NCBI GenBank assembly: GCA_937922925.1
Contig: CALAKU010000096.1
Coordinates: forward strand, 1 to 35,670
Direction of reading: 5' to 3'
Source: an uncultured Arenicella sp.
GTDB taxonomy: Bacteria; Pseudomonadota; Gammaproteobacteria; Arenicellales; Arenicellaceae
DNA length: 35,670 bases
The notes below the pieces were generated by a model. It saw nothing but the letters and a program-made list of their open reading frames with translations. It made no database searches and was not told the origin of the DNA. Both the position numbers and the translations under genes were made by a program. Position 1 is the first letter of the stretch, and the number at the start of each line of letters is the position of its first letter. Positions 1 through 8,292 of this stretch are shown here, piece after piece.

Positions 1-257
1 AAACCGTAGTTCATTGTCACCGCGCCGGCCTCTTTAGCCGCATCAATGGTTGAATAAACCGCGCCATCAACTGGGTTGCTGATCACGTAATGCATGTTGG
101 AAAAGTCGACGCCACCGGTCAATACGCCTACCCAAGGCATAATGATGTCGTCAACAAATGATTTTACGATGGTGCCAAACGCGGCGCCGATAACAATACC
201 CACGGCCATGTCGACAAAATTGCCTTTCATGGCAAAGTCTTTAAATTCACTCAGCAT
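1..257 (-). CDS. mscL: Large-conductance mechanosensitive channel MscL (N-terminal part, cut by window edge)
   Basis: The protein begins [20 protein letters not shown] and continues with the hydrophobic, glycine/alanine-rich first transmembrane helix ([20 protein letters not shown]). This is the highly conserved MscL pore helix, preceded by its short amphipathic N-terminal helix. MscL opens under membrane tension and releases solutes during hypo-osmotic shock. About 85 residues are present; the periplasmic loop, second helix and C-terminal bundle lie off the left edge. The start is supported by an AGGAG ribosome binding site seven bases upstream. The roughly 200 bp between it and the upstream endonuclease-like gene should contain its promoter, so it is probably transcribed on its own. 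Identification by family recognition is strong. Confidence 0.93.
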   Translation of the reverse strand, partial: MLSEFKDFAMKGNFVDMAVGIVIGAAFGTIVKSFVDDIIMPWVGVLTGGVDFSNMHYVISNPVDGAVYSTIDAAKEAGAVTMNYG

Positions 258-457
258 AAGTTGCTCCTGTTGTTCTCTGTAACAGCTTGTTTATTAGTTT
301 AATAGCTTGAATAACGGTGGTGTGTTGCGAGAGCGCGAGACTACTGACAGCAAGAGCAATTACTACATTATTATTTTATCAATCAAGACGCCTGCCGTTC
401 GCATTCCCCGCAACGGCACCTATTAAATCCCTCTCGCTGGTAATTTGCAAGCGGGCA

Positions 458-1270
458 CTAGGTCTGGAACTGTAAATTTGTTTGATAATATGGATGATCG
501 GATACGCCTTTAGGGAAGAATTCGCCGCCAACAACCTTGAATCCTTTACTCAAAATCCAATCTATCCGCTGAGGATCTGATTCGATGTTCGCGATGTCAA
601 TTGCGTCACTGATGTCGATATCACTCAAGGCATTATTAAGTTCTGCGGCCGTGCAATTAAAGTCGCCGACTAAGATGGCTGGCGAATACTTACTAAATTC
701 ACGCAAAACCACTTCTATCTGTTCGCTGCGGCCCGTCTTGGTGTGTAAGTGGGTATTCAAAAAATAAAAGCGCTGATGTTGCCACTCAACTTCAGCAATA
801 GTGAGATTGCGATAGCTCTTTCCAGAGCGATCGGGCAGCATTTTGATTTGCCAGTTCGTTACCGGCAGTTTGCTTAGCAAGGCATTGCCTCGATGGTCTT
901 TGAAATACCGTCGCCGAGTTGCGCAAAACAACCAACCAAAGCCGCCAATGTTTGCTAATTGTTCTGTTTGGCTGAGGCCAACTCCCACGTTATTGAGAAG
1001 GCTTGGTGCGTAGACTTCTTGCACGCCAACGATATCGGCGCCGGCCAGTACTTGCGCGCTGGCGGTGATGTCTCGATGCCCATCATCACTTTTGCCAGTT
1101 TGAATGTTGTAGGTAGCGACTTTTAGTATTTCTGATTTATTGTGGCTTTCTGGATTGTCAACTCGTTCATTGATGGTGTTGAGCCCCACGCCGTTGCGCT
1201 CGCTCGCCGGACGTGCCTTGCGAGCAAAAAGCAAAGCAGCAAGGCCGGCGACTAGAAGCAGGTAAGCCAT
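458..1270 (-). CDS. Endonuclease/exonuclease/phosphatase (EEP) family protein with N-terminal membrane anchor
   Basis: This is a 270-residue protein. Residues 1-16 are hydrophobic and followed by basic residues, fitting a signal anchor or signal peptide that exports the rest. The catalytic landmarks of the EEP (DNase I / exonuclease III / phosphodiesterase) fold are all visible: ATYNIQ with Asn55, VGVQEV with Glu85, NTHLH at 172-176, VGDFN at 201-205, RIDWIL at 235-240, and a terminal SDHP at 257-260. These residues bind Mg2+ and hydrolyse a phosphodiester or phosphomonoester. The substrate (DNA, RNA, lipid head group or sugar phosphate) cannot be read from the sequence. The gene starts four bases after the stop of the methyltransferase gene, so the two are almost certainly cotranscribed. 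Family call is sure, specific role unknown. Confidence 0.85.
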   Translation of the reverse strand: MAYLLLVAGLAALLFARKARPASERNGVGLNTINERVDNPESHNKSEILKVATYNIQTGKSDDGHRDITASAQVLAGADIVGVQEVYAPSLLNNVGVGLSQTEQLANIGGFGWLFCATRRRYFKDHRGNALLSKLPVTNWQIKMLPDRSGKSYRNLTIAEVEWQHQRFYFLNTHLHTKTGRSEQIEVVLREFSKYSPAILVGDFNCTAAELNNALSDIDISDAIDIANIESDPQRIDWILSKGFKVVGGEFFPKGVSDHPYYQTNLQFQT

Positions 1271-1274
1271 TCTT

Positions 1275-2081
1275 TTATTTGGCGGCGACCAAATAAGCGA
1301 CGTAACTTAAACATGCCTCGCCTTCGGTGCTTTTAGTGAACTCGCCGTTGCCGCTTTCACCATCTTCGTCGGTGCCTTCCCAGTAACAGTCAACTTGTCC
1401 AAAGCCGGCTTCTTCAAGCACTTCTTTCAATTCAGGCAAACCCCAAAGCCGCCATTCATAGGTAAACGCGTCTTTCAACTCGCTGCCGTCTGGAAACCGA
1501 AAGTGAATGTGCAAACGAGCTTCACCGGTAATTGGGTTGATCGAATCTTGATCCCAAACATAGGTAAAGCTCTCGTCGTCGACCTCGGTTTCCTCTTCCA
1601 GTTCTTGAATGCTCTCAGGCCCGCCGTGTAGATCGCAGATAAAAATGCCGTCGTCGGCTAAATCTTCATAGACCGATTTAAAATAGGCCAACATTTCGGG
1701 CCGGGTTTTGAAAACCCAATACGAGAAATTTTGCGCGCAACGTACATCGGGCGCTTTTCGGCTCGGATTGCGAGCATCCTCTTGATACTGAACGACACGC
1801 TCAGCGTCTTTGCCTAACGACTTTAAATTATTCTCTTTACCCCAGGCTAATGGTTCCGGGTCAATATCATAGGATTCGGTGGTAAAGTCCTTACCTTGTT
1901 TGACCCAATAGGCTGAGAGTAAGCATGTGCCGCAAAAGTCTTCGCGAAAGTGCCTTGGTTCTTTACCTCGAATCTCGCGATAGGTGTTGAATAAAAACTC
2001 GACGTCGGGTTCAGCCGATTGCACCGCGCGTTGATATAGTACGTATTTATCGACCGAGTTAGCGGTCAGTTGTTTGCCCAT
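1275..2081 (-). CDS. Class I SAM-dependent methyltransferase
   Basis: A 268-residue soluble protein with a Rossmann-type methyltransferase core. Motif I is the unusual EDFCGT at 47-52 (in place of the usual D/E-x-G-x-G-x-G loop). An acidic ribose-binding segment YDID follows at 71-74, with YQEDARN near 99-105. FICDLHGG at 147-154 is the motif IV-like strand. The many acidic residues in the C-terminal half (EELEEETEVDDES) are notable. The substrate is not recognisable; family members are annotated simply as methyltransferases. It is the first gene of a two-gene unit with the EEP protein. Its upstream side is the DnaA-box-containing gap shared with priA, so its promoter lies there. ATG start; no alternative start is needed. 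Confidence 0.78.
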   Translation of the reverse strand: MGKQLTANSVDKYVLYQRAVQSAEPDVEFLFNTYREIRGKEPRHFREDFCGTCLLSAYWVKQGKDFTTESYDIDPEPLAWGKENNLKSLGKDAERVVQYQEDARNPSRKAPDVRCAQNFSYWVFKTRPEMLAYFKSVYEDLADDGIFICDLHGGPESIQELEEETEVDDESFTYVWDQDSINPITGEARLHIHFRFPDGSELKDAFTYEWRLWGLPELKEVLEEAGFGQVDCYWEGTDEDGESGNGEFTKSTEGEACLSYVAYLVAAK

Positions 2082-2552
2082 AGTGTGCTCTGTAAATTAT
2101 CTCGGCTTTTTAAAAGAACGAAGTGTAGCTGAATTGCCAAGCTCCTCGCTATACTCTTGGCTTGCGATTTTACGATTCAGATGTCGAAGCGTTCAGACCG
2201 CAAAAATCAGCTGTAAGAAAACGCACATTCTTCAAAACTCTTTGCAATAACTTTCGCTAAACCATTGATAAATTTGGCTTCTATTAAAACCGGGTAAATC
2301 GATCGAATTGGGAGTTATACACAAAATTTTCTGAGTCAAGTGGTTTTCGCTTATTTTTCAATGTAACTGAAATGTAATCTAGAGAAATTCGATAAGTCAT
2401 TGATATTTATAGAAAAAATAAGTTGCCTAATTTTTAATCAAAAATCATCAAGCCAATAATCATCACGTGTTACAACCCGCTCGACAGATTTATACACAAA
2501 GTTATCCACAGGTATTGTGGGTAAAATTTGCGCGTCTAGGCCTAAGGTTTTG
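2082..2552. other. Long AT-rich intergenic region between divergent methyltransferase and priA genes
   Basis: About 470 bp without a convincing gene. From roughly 2330 to 2460 the sequence is visibly AT-rich, with runs such as TTTATAGAAAAAATAAG. Three perfect DnaA boxes lie at 2315-2323, 2490-2498 and 2502-2510, all in the same orientation and flanking the AT-rich stretch on both sides. The region must also carry the promoters for priA and for the methyltransferase operon. An open reading frame on the minus strand running in from priA (2438-2710) overlaps this gap but looks like a shadow of priA. Confidence 0.7.
2315..2510 (+). promoter_or_regulatory. Cluster of three DnaA boxes (TTATNCACA) upstream of priA
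   Basis: TTATACACA at 2315-2323, TTATACACA at 2490-2498 and TTATCCACA at 2502-2510 match the DnaA 9-mer TTATNCACA exactly and share orientation. The last two are spaced 12 bp start to start, close to one helical turn, as for cooperatively filled boxes. With eight fixed bases, the chance expectation over 470 bp on both strands is about 0.014 sites, so three is far above chance. The last box ends 42 bp before the priA ATG. It may be a DnaA-controlled priA promoter, a DnaA titration site, or a replication origin; the sequence alone does not decide. Confidence 0.75.
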
Positions 2553-4766
2553 ATGACTAGCGACGCTGTAATTCGCGTGGCGGTGCCAGTGCCATTGCGG
2601 CAAGCCTTTGATTTTGTTATGCCCCCGGAATATCCGATGCCAGAAGTCGGCAGCCGAGTATTGGTTCCCTTCGGCAAACAAAAGTTAGTTGGCGTGGTTT
2701 TAGCGACCAAGGTGTCATCGGATTATCCGCTGGCTAAACTCAAACCGATTATTCGTGTTCTTGATTCGCAGTCGGTGTTTGACGATTCGTTATGGCAAAC
2801 CCTGTTGTGGATCACGCGTTACTATCTTGCACCAATCGGTGAGGTATTCGAGGCGGCTTTACCAGTACTCTTACGCCAAGACCAAGCGATGCAGCCGGCC
2901 GCTATTAAGTCTTGGCGTTTAAGTGACTATGCGCGGTCAGCACCGTTAAGTGAGTTGGAACGAGCGCCCATCCAGTTGGCGATAATTCGTAAGTTCTTGA
3001 ATGCCGGAGAACTCAGTGCCGCTGATTTCAAAGACAATACATCGAGTTGGCGGCAAGCTATTAAGAGCCTATTAAATAAGGGTTGGCTCAATGAGTCCGA
3101 GACCATCGAGCAACCACGACCCCCGAGCTTGGCGAAACGCAGTTTACCCGCACCGACTTCCGAACAAGCGCTTGCCATAGAGCAACTCAGTCTAACCGTC
3201 AAAAAGGGGGAGTTTAGCTGCACTTTACTTCATGGCGTGACCGGTAGTGGCAAGACGCGGGTTTACACCAGCGCAATGCAAACGATTCTAGAGCAAGGCA
3301 AACAAGTATTGTTGCTGGTGCCAGAGATTGGTTTAACGCCCCAGTTGTTAGAACGCCTTGAGCAAGACTTGCCTTACGCAATGGCGGTCTTACATTCGAA
3401 TTTGAACGATCGAGAACGTCATTTGGCTTGGTGGCAAGCGCGCAACGGTTCGGTCAAAATTGTCGTCGGTACCCGATCTGCCCTATTTTGTAGTTTTGAA
3501 AACTTAGGCTTGATTGTTGTCGACGAAGAACACGATGCTTCTTATAAGCAGCAAGACGGTGTGCGTTACCATGCGCGTGACGCGGCGATTTATCGGGCTA
3601 AGCTATGTGCAGTGCCCATCGTGCTGGCCTCAGCCACACCGGGGCTGGAGACCTTGGTAAACGCGCAACAAGGTCGCTATCAAAAGTTAGATTTACGCGA
3701 GCGGGCAACGCAAGTGCCTTTGCCCAAAGTACAACTCATAGATTTGAATCGAGAGCCTGCTGCTGATGGCTTATCGCCGAGCTTGGTCGCGGCGATTAAG
3801 GCGACCTTAGCCGACAATAAGCAGGTGATGTTGTTTCTAAATCGGCGGGGCTATGCGCCAGTCTTGTATTGCGGCGATTGTAAACACAGCGCGAGCTGTC
3901 ATCGTTGCGACTCGAAACTAACCTTGCATCAAGCGGCGCGGCAAATGCGCTGCCATCACTGCGGTTATCAGGGGCCTCAACAAACCAGCTGCTCGCATTG
4001 TTCGTCAAGTAATTTACTCACCGTGGGCGAAGGTACGCAGCGGGTCGAAACGGCCCTGGATGTGCTGTTCCCAGATGCACGAATACTGAGAATAGATCGC
4101 GACAGTACTCGGCGTAAACACGCGCTCAGCGAAGCCCTAAGCCAAGTACAAAATCACCAAGTCGACATTGTGCTGGGCACACAGTTAATCGCCAAAGGCC
4201 ATGACTTCCCCAATGTGGCGATGGTCGGCATACTTGATGCCGACGCCGGTTTGTACTCAACCGATTTTCGTGCGAGTGAATCTTTGTTTCAACAATTGAT
4301 TCAAGTAGGTGGCCGCGCTGGGCGCCACGGTGACGCAGGGCGAGTTTGGATTCAAACACATTTCCCTGAACACCGTTTTTTTGATTACCTTAAAACTCAC
4401 GATTTTGATGGCTTTGCCGAACTGCTCAAGCAAGAGCGGCTTGGTTCAACCATGCCGCCTTACGGCTTTTTTATATTGCTGCGTGCTGAGTCTACGCATC
4501 AGAATAAAGCGATGCAGTTTTTGCGTCGTGCCAGGGAACAGATGAAAGGTGATGACCAAGTTAGTTTGATGGATGCGGTACCAGCGCCAATGGCGCGCCG
4601 CGCTGGTCGTTATCGAGCACAATTGCTTTTGTGCAGCACGACGAGATCAAGTTTGAATAGTTTGTTGGATAAGTGGTTAGCGAATATAAGCCTGGATGCG
4701 GACACCAAAAAACTCGCGACGCAGGTGCGCTGGAGTATTGATGTTGATCCGATTGATTTTTACTAG
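2553..4766 (+). CDS. priA: Primosomal protein N' (replication restart helicase PriA)
   Basis: PriA is a 3'-to-5' DNA helicase that recognises stalled forks and loads the replicative helicase. From the ATG at 2553 the product is 737 residues, matching the usual ~730. The N-terminal DNA-binding domain reads VRVLVPFGKQ-like (SRVLVPFGKQKLVGVV). Walker A is GVTGSGKT near residues 228-235 and the DEEH box (VVDEEHD) near 321. A zinc-binding insert with eight cysteines (CGDC, CHRC, CHHCG, CSHC) lies around 438-483, and the helicase motif V/VI region includes GTQLIAKGHDFPNV and QVGGRAGRHG. A GTG 36 bases upstream (2517) is in frame, but the ATG has an AAGG site six bases before it and gives the standard N-terminus. 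The three DnaA boxes sit directly upstream. Confidence 0.96.
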   Translation: MTSDAVIRVAVPVPLRQAFDFVMPPEYPMPEVGSRVLVPFGKQKLVGVVLATKVSSDYPLAKLKPIIRVLDSQSVFDDSLWQTLLWITRYYLAPIGEVFEAALPVLLRQDQAMQPAAIKSWRLSDYARSAPLSELERAPIQLAIIRKFLNAGELSAADFKDNTSSWRQAIKSLLNKGWLNESETIEQPRPPSLAKRSLPAPTSEQALAIEQLSLTVKKGEFSCTLLHGVTGSGKTRVYTSAMQTILEQGKQVLLLVPEIGLTPQLLERLEQDLPYAMAVLHSNLNDRERHLAWWQARNGSVKIVVGTRSALFCSFENLGLIVVDEEHDASYKQQDGVRYHARDAAIYRAKLCAVPIVLASATPGLETLVNAQQGRYQKLDLRERATQVPLPKVQLIDLNREPAADGLSPSLVAAIKATLADNKQVMLFLNRRGYAPVLYCGDCKHSASCHRCDSKLTLHQAARQMRCHHCGYQGPQQTSCSHCSSSNLLTVGEGTQRVETALDVLFPDARILRIDRDSTRRKHALSEALSQVQNHQVDIVLGTQLIAKGHDFPNVAMVGILDADAGLYSTDFRASESLFQQLIQVGGRAGRHGDAGRVWIQTHFPEHRFFDYLKTHDFDGFAELLKQERLGSTMPPYGFFILLRAESTHQNKAMQFLRRAREQMKGDDQVSLMDAVPAPMARRAGRYRAQLLLCSTTRSSLNSLLDKWLANISLDADTKKLATQVRWSIDVDPIDFY

Positions 4767-4786
4767 GGGCGCTCTAAAAAGGATTG

Positions 4787-5125
4787 CTAGGCGATGGCAT
4801 CCAGCTCTAAGTAGCTGGAGTTTTGTGCATTTAGCTGAGTGTCTAGTGGGCTAAAAGTATCTGAATTCGTCTCAGCGAGTCGCAAGCAGTTTCCAACCTC
4901 GTCGAAGGAGATATTCAGAGCCGACAACAAACCCATAAACGTATCACGCAATTGCTCATCCTCGGTTGACTGAACGACCAACCACATTTTCACTAAAATT
5001 TCTGGGTCGTGAAGCTTTAAGCGCCCAAGATTTTTAGCTCGAACTCGGCGTACGAACTTGTTCATCAGATTTACGCTTTCTCCATTTAAGCGGAAATTAT
5101 GTATATACGAAATTTTTGAAGACAT
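4787..5125 (-). CDS. Hypothetical 112-residue protein
   Basis: I do not recognise this protein. It is convergent with priA (21 bp between stops) and no other frame in the interval is better. The N-terminal part is basic (KFVRRVRAKNLGRLKL) and the middle is a predicted helical stretch (DEQLRDTFMGLLSALNISFDEVG). The C-terminus is rich in Ser, Asn, Leu and has no membrane segment. The ATG at 5125 lacks a good ribosome binding site; an internal ATG at 5065 (Met21) is a possible alternative, with GGAG about 13 bases upstream. It may be a small regulatory or DNA-binding protein, but that is a guess. Reading-frame integrity and amino-acid composition make it a moderately likely gene. Confidence 0.45.
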   Translation of the reverse strand: MSSKISYIHNFRLNGESVNLMNKFVRRVRAKNLGRLKLHDPEILVKMWLVVQSTEDEQLRDTFMGLLSALNISFDEVGNCLRLAETNSDTFSPLDTQLNAQNSSYLELDAIA

Positions 5126-5279
5126 TACTCGGCACCACTATTAGCCAACCTCACGTAAGTATATGACTTTGCAAGTAATTTTTGCTTGTTTGAACTGTTA
5201 TAGATTGTGACATTAAAAAAAGTTGGGCCTTTTTCTCGATTTTTGTATAAAACTAGGTCGCTCAGACGTCAAAAAGGTA

Positions 5280-5299
5280 AGGTCACAAATTTGTGGCCT
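5280..5299. promoter_or_regulatory. Near-perfect dyad upstream of the DGPF-ECF42 pair
   Basis: AGGTCACAAATTTGTGGCCT is a 20-bp inverted repeat with a single mismatched pair and no spacer. It lies 33 bp before the ATG at 5333. The position and symmetry suit a dimeric regulator's operator; its 3' edge is 20 bp short of the AGAGG ribosome binding site, so repression by occlusion is plausible. No known regulator's consensus is recognised. Confidence 0.35.
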
Positions 5300-5332
5300 A
5301 TCCGACAAACTTAATTTGCAGAGGTAAGCACT

Positions 5333-5677
5333 ATGAAATATCTACTTTTGATATACAGCGAAGAAGGCAAAGACGACGTTGATTTTGAAACATTGATAAG
5401 CCAATACGAGGCATTTGAGAGTGAGCTTGAGATGGCTAATATTGAATTTAGTGGCAACGCACTCGAGCCGGTGACGATGGCGACCTCGGTTAAGAATCGT
5501 GCCGGTAAAATGCAGATGACCGACGGCCCATTTGCAGAAACCAAAGAACAACTCGGTGGCTACTATGTCATTGATCTGGACGACATCGACGAAGCCAGCC
5601 AATGGGCAGCTAAGATACCATCGGCGCGCTACGGCACTATTGAAGTTCGGCCCATCATGAGTTTTGAGCAAGACTAA
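5333..5677 (+). CDS. YCII-related (DGPF domain) protein
   Basis: A 114-residue single-domain protein of the YCII/DGPF family. It begins MKYLLLIYSEEG, the typical first beta strand, carries the diagnostic TDGPFAETKEQLGGYYVID segment with DGPF at 64-67, and ends with a GTIEVRPIM strand. The fold is a ferredoxin-like dimer; enzymatic activity is generally unproven. Genes of this family are regularly found beside ECF42 sigma factors, as here, where its end overlaps the sigma factor start by 14 nt. A good AGAGG site precedes the ATG. It is probably cotranscribed with, and likely controlled by, the downstream sigma factor. This last point is family knowledge, not shown by the sequence. Confidence 0.88.
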   Translation: MKYLLLIYSEEGKDDVDFETLISQYEAFESELEMANIEFSGNALEPVTMATSVKNRAGKMQMTDGPFAETKEQLGGYYVIDLDDIDEASQWAAKIPSARYGTIEVRPIMSFEQD

Positions 5678-6905
5678 GTTACCAAGCCAAAACGACATCG
5701 AGCGCGAGCTTCGACGGGCGACCGGTAAAGTGGTGGCCGCCTTGGTAGCTCGCTTTGGTGACATTCAAGATGCCGAAGACGCATTTCAAGACGCCTGCGC
5801 AAAAGCGCTTCAAGTATGGCCTACCAAAGGCCTACCGAATAAGCCCATCGCCTGGTTACTAACCGTTGCTCAACGTCGGATTATTGATCAGCGTCGGCGG
5901 CGTAAACCCAACGACAATGCGCATGAGATTCATCAACGCTGGTATGTGCCGAATCAGATTGATGAGGCGAGTGAGCTTGTTCCAGACGAGCGGCTGAAGC
6001 TGATTTTCACCTGTTGCCATCCCTGTTTGGATAAACAATCGCAAACCGCTTTAACTCTTAAAGTAGTTTGTGGCTTGTCGGTTCGCGAGATAGCGCGAGC
6101 CTTTGTTGTCTCAGAATCGGCGATGCAACAACGATTACAACGTGCCAAAGCAAAAATTCGTATCGCCAAAGTGCCTTACAAGGTGCCGAATGCCGAAGAG
6201 CTGTCCGAACGGCTCGAGCAAGCACGAGAAGTGATTTATCTCATTTATAACGAGTCTTATAGTTCGTTCGAAGGCGGCGACCTTACCCGAGAGGATTTAG
6301 CCAACGAGGCGCGCCGATTGGCTGAGCTATTGTCCGCCCTGAATCGCGACCCAGAGAGCGCTGGCCTTCTCGCCCTGCTTTGTCTAAACCAAAGCCGCCA
6401 CAAAAGTCGGCTCGATAATAACAATGAACTGGTAACTTTAAAGGATCAAGACCGCAGACAATGGGATACCAGGTTGATCAACCAAGGGCTTGAACTGCTT
6501 AATTCAGTGTTGCCCAAAGGGCTAACTGGTCGCTATCAATTGCAAGCTGCGATTAGCGCCATTTACGCAGAATCGCAAAGCTGGCAGTCAACTGATTGGC
6601 CGCAAATTATTTTGCTGTACAAGGCTCTCTATCAGCTCGAGCCTACTCCCACGGTGGAGCTAAATCTGGTCGTTGCCATCGCGCATTCAGGCAACCCCAA
6701 AATTGCTCTAAATGGATTAAAACGCTTGCAACCGCGACTGGACAACTATCAACCCTATTGGGCTAGTCGGGCTGCTATCGAGGCCAGTGTTGGCTTAAAA
6801 GATGAGGCTGATTCTAGCTATGAGCAAGCCTTGGCTTTGACTAAGAATCAAATAGAAAAGCGTTTCTTGGAATCCCAGCAGTACCAACTAAGAGACGGCA
6901 AATAG
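5664..6905 (+). CDS. ECF42-type RNA polymerase sigma factor with long C-terminal TPR-like extension
   Basis: A 413-residue protein. Residues 13-80 hold sigma region 2 (DAEDAFQDACAKALQVWP, then PIAWLLTVAQRRIIDQRRRR) and 128-168 hold region 4 (LTLKVVCGLSVREIARAF plus the helix SESAMQQRLQRAKAKIR). The linker motif LIFTCCHPCL at 113-122 and the IYLIYNESYS segment at 191-200 are hallmarks of the ECF42/SigI-like group with the DUF6596 region. That group has no dedicated anti-sigma and uses its C-terminal helical repeat extension for control. The only start compatible with a full region 2 is TTG at 5664, inside the DGPF gene (14-nt overlap), so translation is probably coupled. Any in-frame ATG would remove both sigma domains. 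Targets are probably the neighbouring DGPF gene and possibly the second one at 16990. Confidence 0.88.
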   Translation: MSKTKLPSQNDIERELRRATGKVVAALVARFGDIQDAEDAFQDACAKALQVWPTKGLPNKPIAWLLTVAQRRIIDQRRRRKPNDNAHEIHQRWYVPNQIDEASELVPDERLKLIFTCCHPCLDKQSQTALTLKVVCGLSVREIARAFVVSESAMQQRLQRAKAKIRIAKVPYKVPNAEELSERLEQAREVIYLIYNESYSSFEGGDLTREDLANEARRLAELLSALNRDPESAGLLALLCLNQSRHKSRLDNNNELVTLKDQDRRQWDTRLINQGLELLNSVLPKGLTGRYQLQAAISAIYAESQSWQSTDWPQIILLYKALYQLEPTPTVELNLVVAIAHSGNPKIALNGLKRLQPRLDNYQPYWASRAAIEASVGLKDEADSSYEQALALTKNQIEKRFLESQQYQLRDGK

Positions 6906-6933
6906 ACTTAGACCGTTTGGGCAACCAGAGGTT

Positions 6934-7446
6934 TTATGCCTTTGGTTTGTATAGGTTTACGCTATCGCCAATACGAACTAGCCCGTCTTTTACAACGCGC
7001 GCATTAATACCACCGTGGCCGCGCACTGTGTTGTAACCGCCTGAGCCAAAATACTCCTCCATGCGTGAGCAGGGATGACATAAGCCGGTATATTCAAGTA
7101 CTGCCTCGCCTATTTTAAATTGCTGATCTTTAAGCGCTAATAAATTAAGGCCACGAACCACGATGTTGCGCCGCAGTAGCCTTGCAACCTGGTTTTCATT
7201 AAGGTCTAAGCGGCCACTCATAGACGCGATCGCACTGAGGTGCTCGGCTTGAACCAAGGTTACTTGTCGTTTGCCACTGCGGCCACCATAACGGTCACCA
7301 ACCAAGCCTTGGCTGGTAGATAGTTCAACCTGCTCGATTTCGATTAGTTCGACTCGCCTTGACGGGCGCAGACCAATCCACTCGACCGTACCTGTTTGTG
7401 GCAGTGAATTTAATAGCTCTTTAAGACTCAGGCTATTCGAAGTCAT
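6934..7446 (-). CDS. MOSC domain-containing protein
   Basis: A 170-residue protein that is almost all MOSC domain, a fold found in molybdenum cofactor sulfurase C-termini and in stand-alone proteins that handle Mo-bound or reactive sulfur ligands (YiiM/mARC relatives). Seen in the sequence: GLVGDRYGG at 47-55, RNIVVRGLNL at 93-102, GLCHPCSRME at 121-130 with the conserved cysteine pair, and RGHGGINARVV at 142-152. Its ATG abuts the TAG stop of the upstream PDZ gene (TAGATG, zero spacing), so the two are transcribed together and translation is probably coupled. The functional link to the PDZ protein is unknown. Confidence 0.85.
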   Translation of the reverse strand: MTSNSLSLKELLNSLPQTGTVEWIGLRPSRRVELIEIEQVELSTSQGLVGDRYGGRSGKRQVTLVQAEHLSAIASMSGRLDLNENQVARLLRRNIVVRGLNLLALKDQQFKIGEAVLEYTGLCHPCSRMEEYFGSGGYNTVRGHGGINARVVKDGLVRIGDSVNLYKPKA

Positions 7447-8259
7447 CTAGCCGCCAGAGCGAATGCCAATTGGCCCGCGCGGTAAGGTAATCTGTGTGCG
7501 ACCGCCTTCTCTTTGTACTTCAACTAAGATGCTTTCACCTTCTTCGCCCAGAACGGTAAGTGAATTTAGATGGCTTACATTGAACACGCGTTCGCCGTCG
7601 TAGTGAGTAATTTTATCGCCCACTTGCAGGCCCGCATTTTCTCCTGGCGATCTTGGCAAAACCGAATTGATCTCAATTGATGTTGGTTGGCCATTGGCGG
7701 CAAGGTAACGCTCAAAGGCTTCGTCGCCTAAACGATCACGTAGGTCGCGAAATGGTGACGACGGTTGCTGGCCAGCCTCTTGTAAGCGTTTGGCCCGCTC
7801 CCGGCGCGCTTGATAAATGGCCGTTAATCGATCACTCTGCGCTTCGGCACGCTGTTGCTCAATCCACTGAACCTCCTGTTCGTTAAAGCCGTTATCCAGA
7901 AGTCGTTGGCGAAGGCTAGCCTGAGCATTAAAGCTTGTGGCGTTTAAATCTGAGGCAAAACTTTCCGGCAAGGGGTCTTGGCTCTCTGCTGCTGCGACCT
8001 GTTCTTCACCTATGGCTGGGGTTGCTTGAGACTTCTGTGTGCTTGACGAGGCGATCAATTGCTCGGTTTGCTCTTTTAGCACGCCCAATTGTGCTTCTAC
8101 CTCACTGAGTCGTTGCCTTGTTTGCGCTAACTCCGTTGGCGAGGCGTCGATGCCAGATACTGTGTTTGGTTTATCAAGTGTCCACACTATAAGTCCAGCG
8201 ACAACGCCAGCGACTAAAGCCGAGACCAATCCATTTATAAAAAGATGAGATGCCTTCAA
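7447..8259 (-). CDS. Membrane-anchored PDZ domain protein with coiled coil
   Basis: A 270-residue protein in three parts. A single N-terminal transmembrane helix lies at about residues 8-29 (GLVSALVAGVVAGLIVWTL), followed by a heptad-rich helix at about 40-75 (LAQTRQRLSEVEAQLGVLKE). A charged linker leads to a C-terminal PDZ domain at about 185-268 (NSVLPRSPGENAGLQVGDKI, then ILVEVQREGGRTQITLPRG). The arrangement puts the PDZ domain in the periplasm. There is no protease or other catalytic domain, so this looks like a scaffold or adaptor rather than a DegP-type enzyme. The gene ends exactly at the MOSC start and follows the GT2 gene by 33 bp in the same direction. Role not recognised. Confidence 0.75.
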   Translation of the reverse strand: MKASHLFINGLVSALVAGVVAGLIVWTLDKPNTVSGIDASPTELAQTRQRLSEVEAQLGVLKEQTEQLIASSSTQKSQATPAIGEEQVAAAESQDPLPESFASDLNATSFNAQASLRQRLLDNGFNEQEVQWIEQQRAEAQSDRLTAIYQARRERAKRLQEAGQQPSSPFRDLRDRLGDEAFERYLAANGQPTSIEINSVLPRSPGENAGLQVGDKITHYDGERVFNVSHLNSLTVLGEEGESILVEVQREGGRTQITLPRGPIGIRSGG

Positions 8260-8292
8260 AAGTCTTAACGTGAATCTAGCGGATCAGCGCAG

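Noticed and set aside
2438..2710. Minus-strand 90-codon frame across the priA start and DnaA boxes
   Set aside because: It is antisense to the conserved priA N-terminus, with no ribosome binding site or recognisable domain.
5342..5764. Minus-strand 140-codon frame
   Set aside because: It is antisense to the DGPF and sigma factor genes, which are both clearly real.
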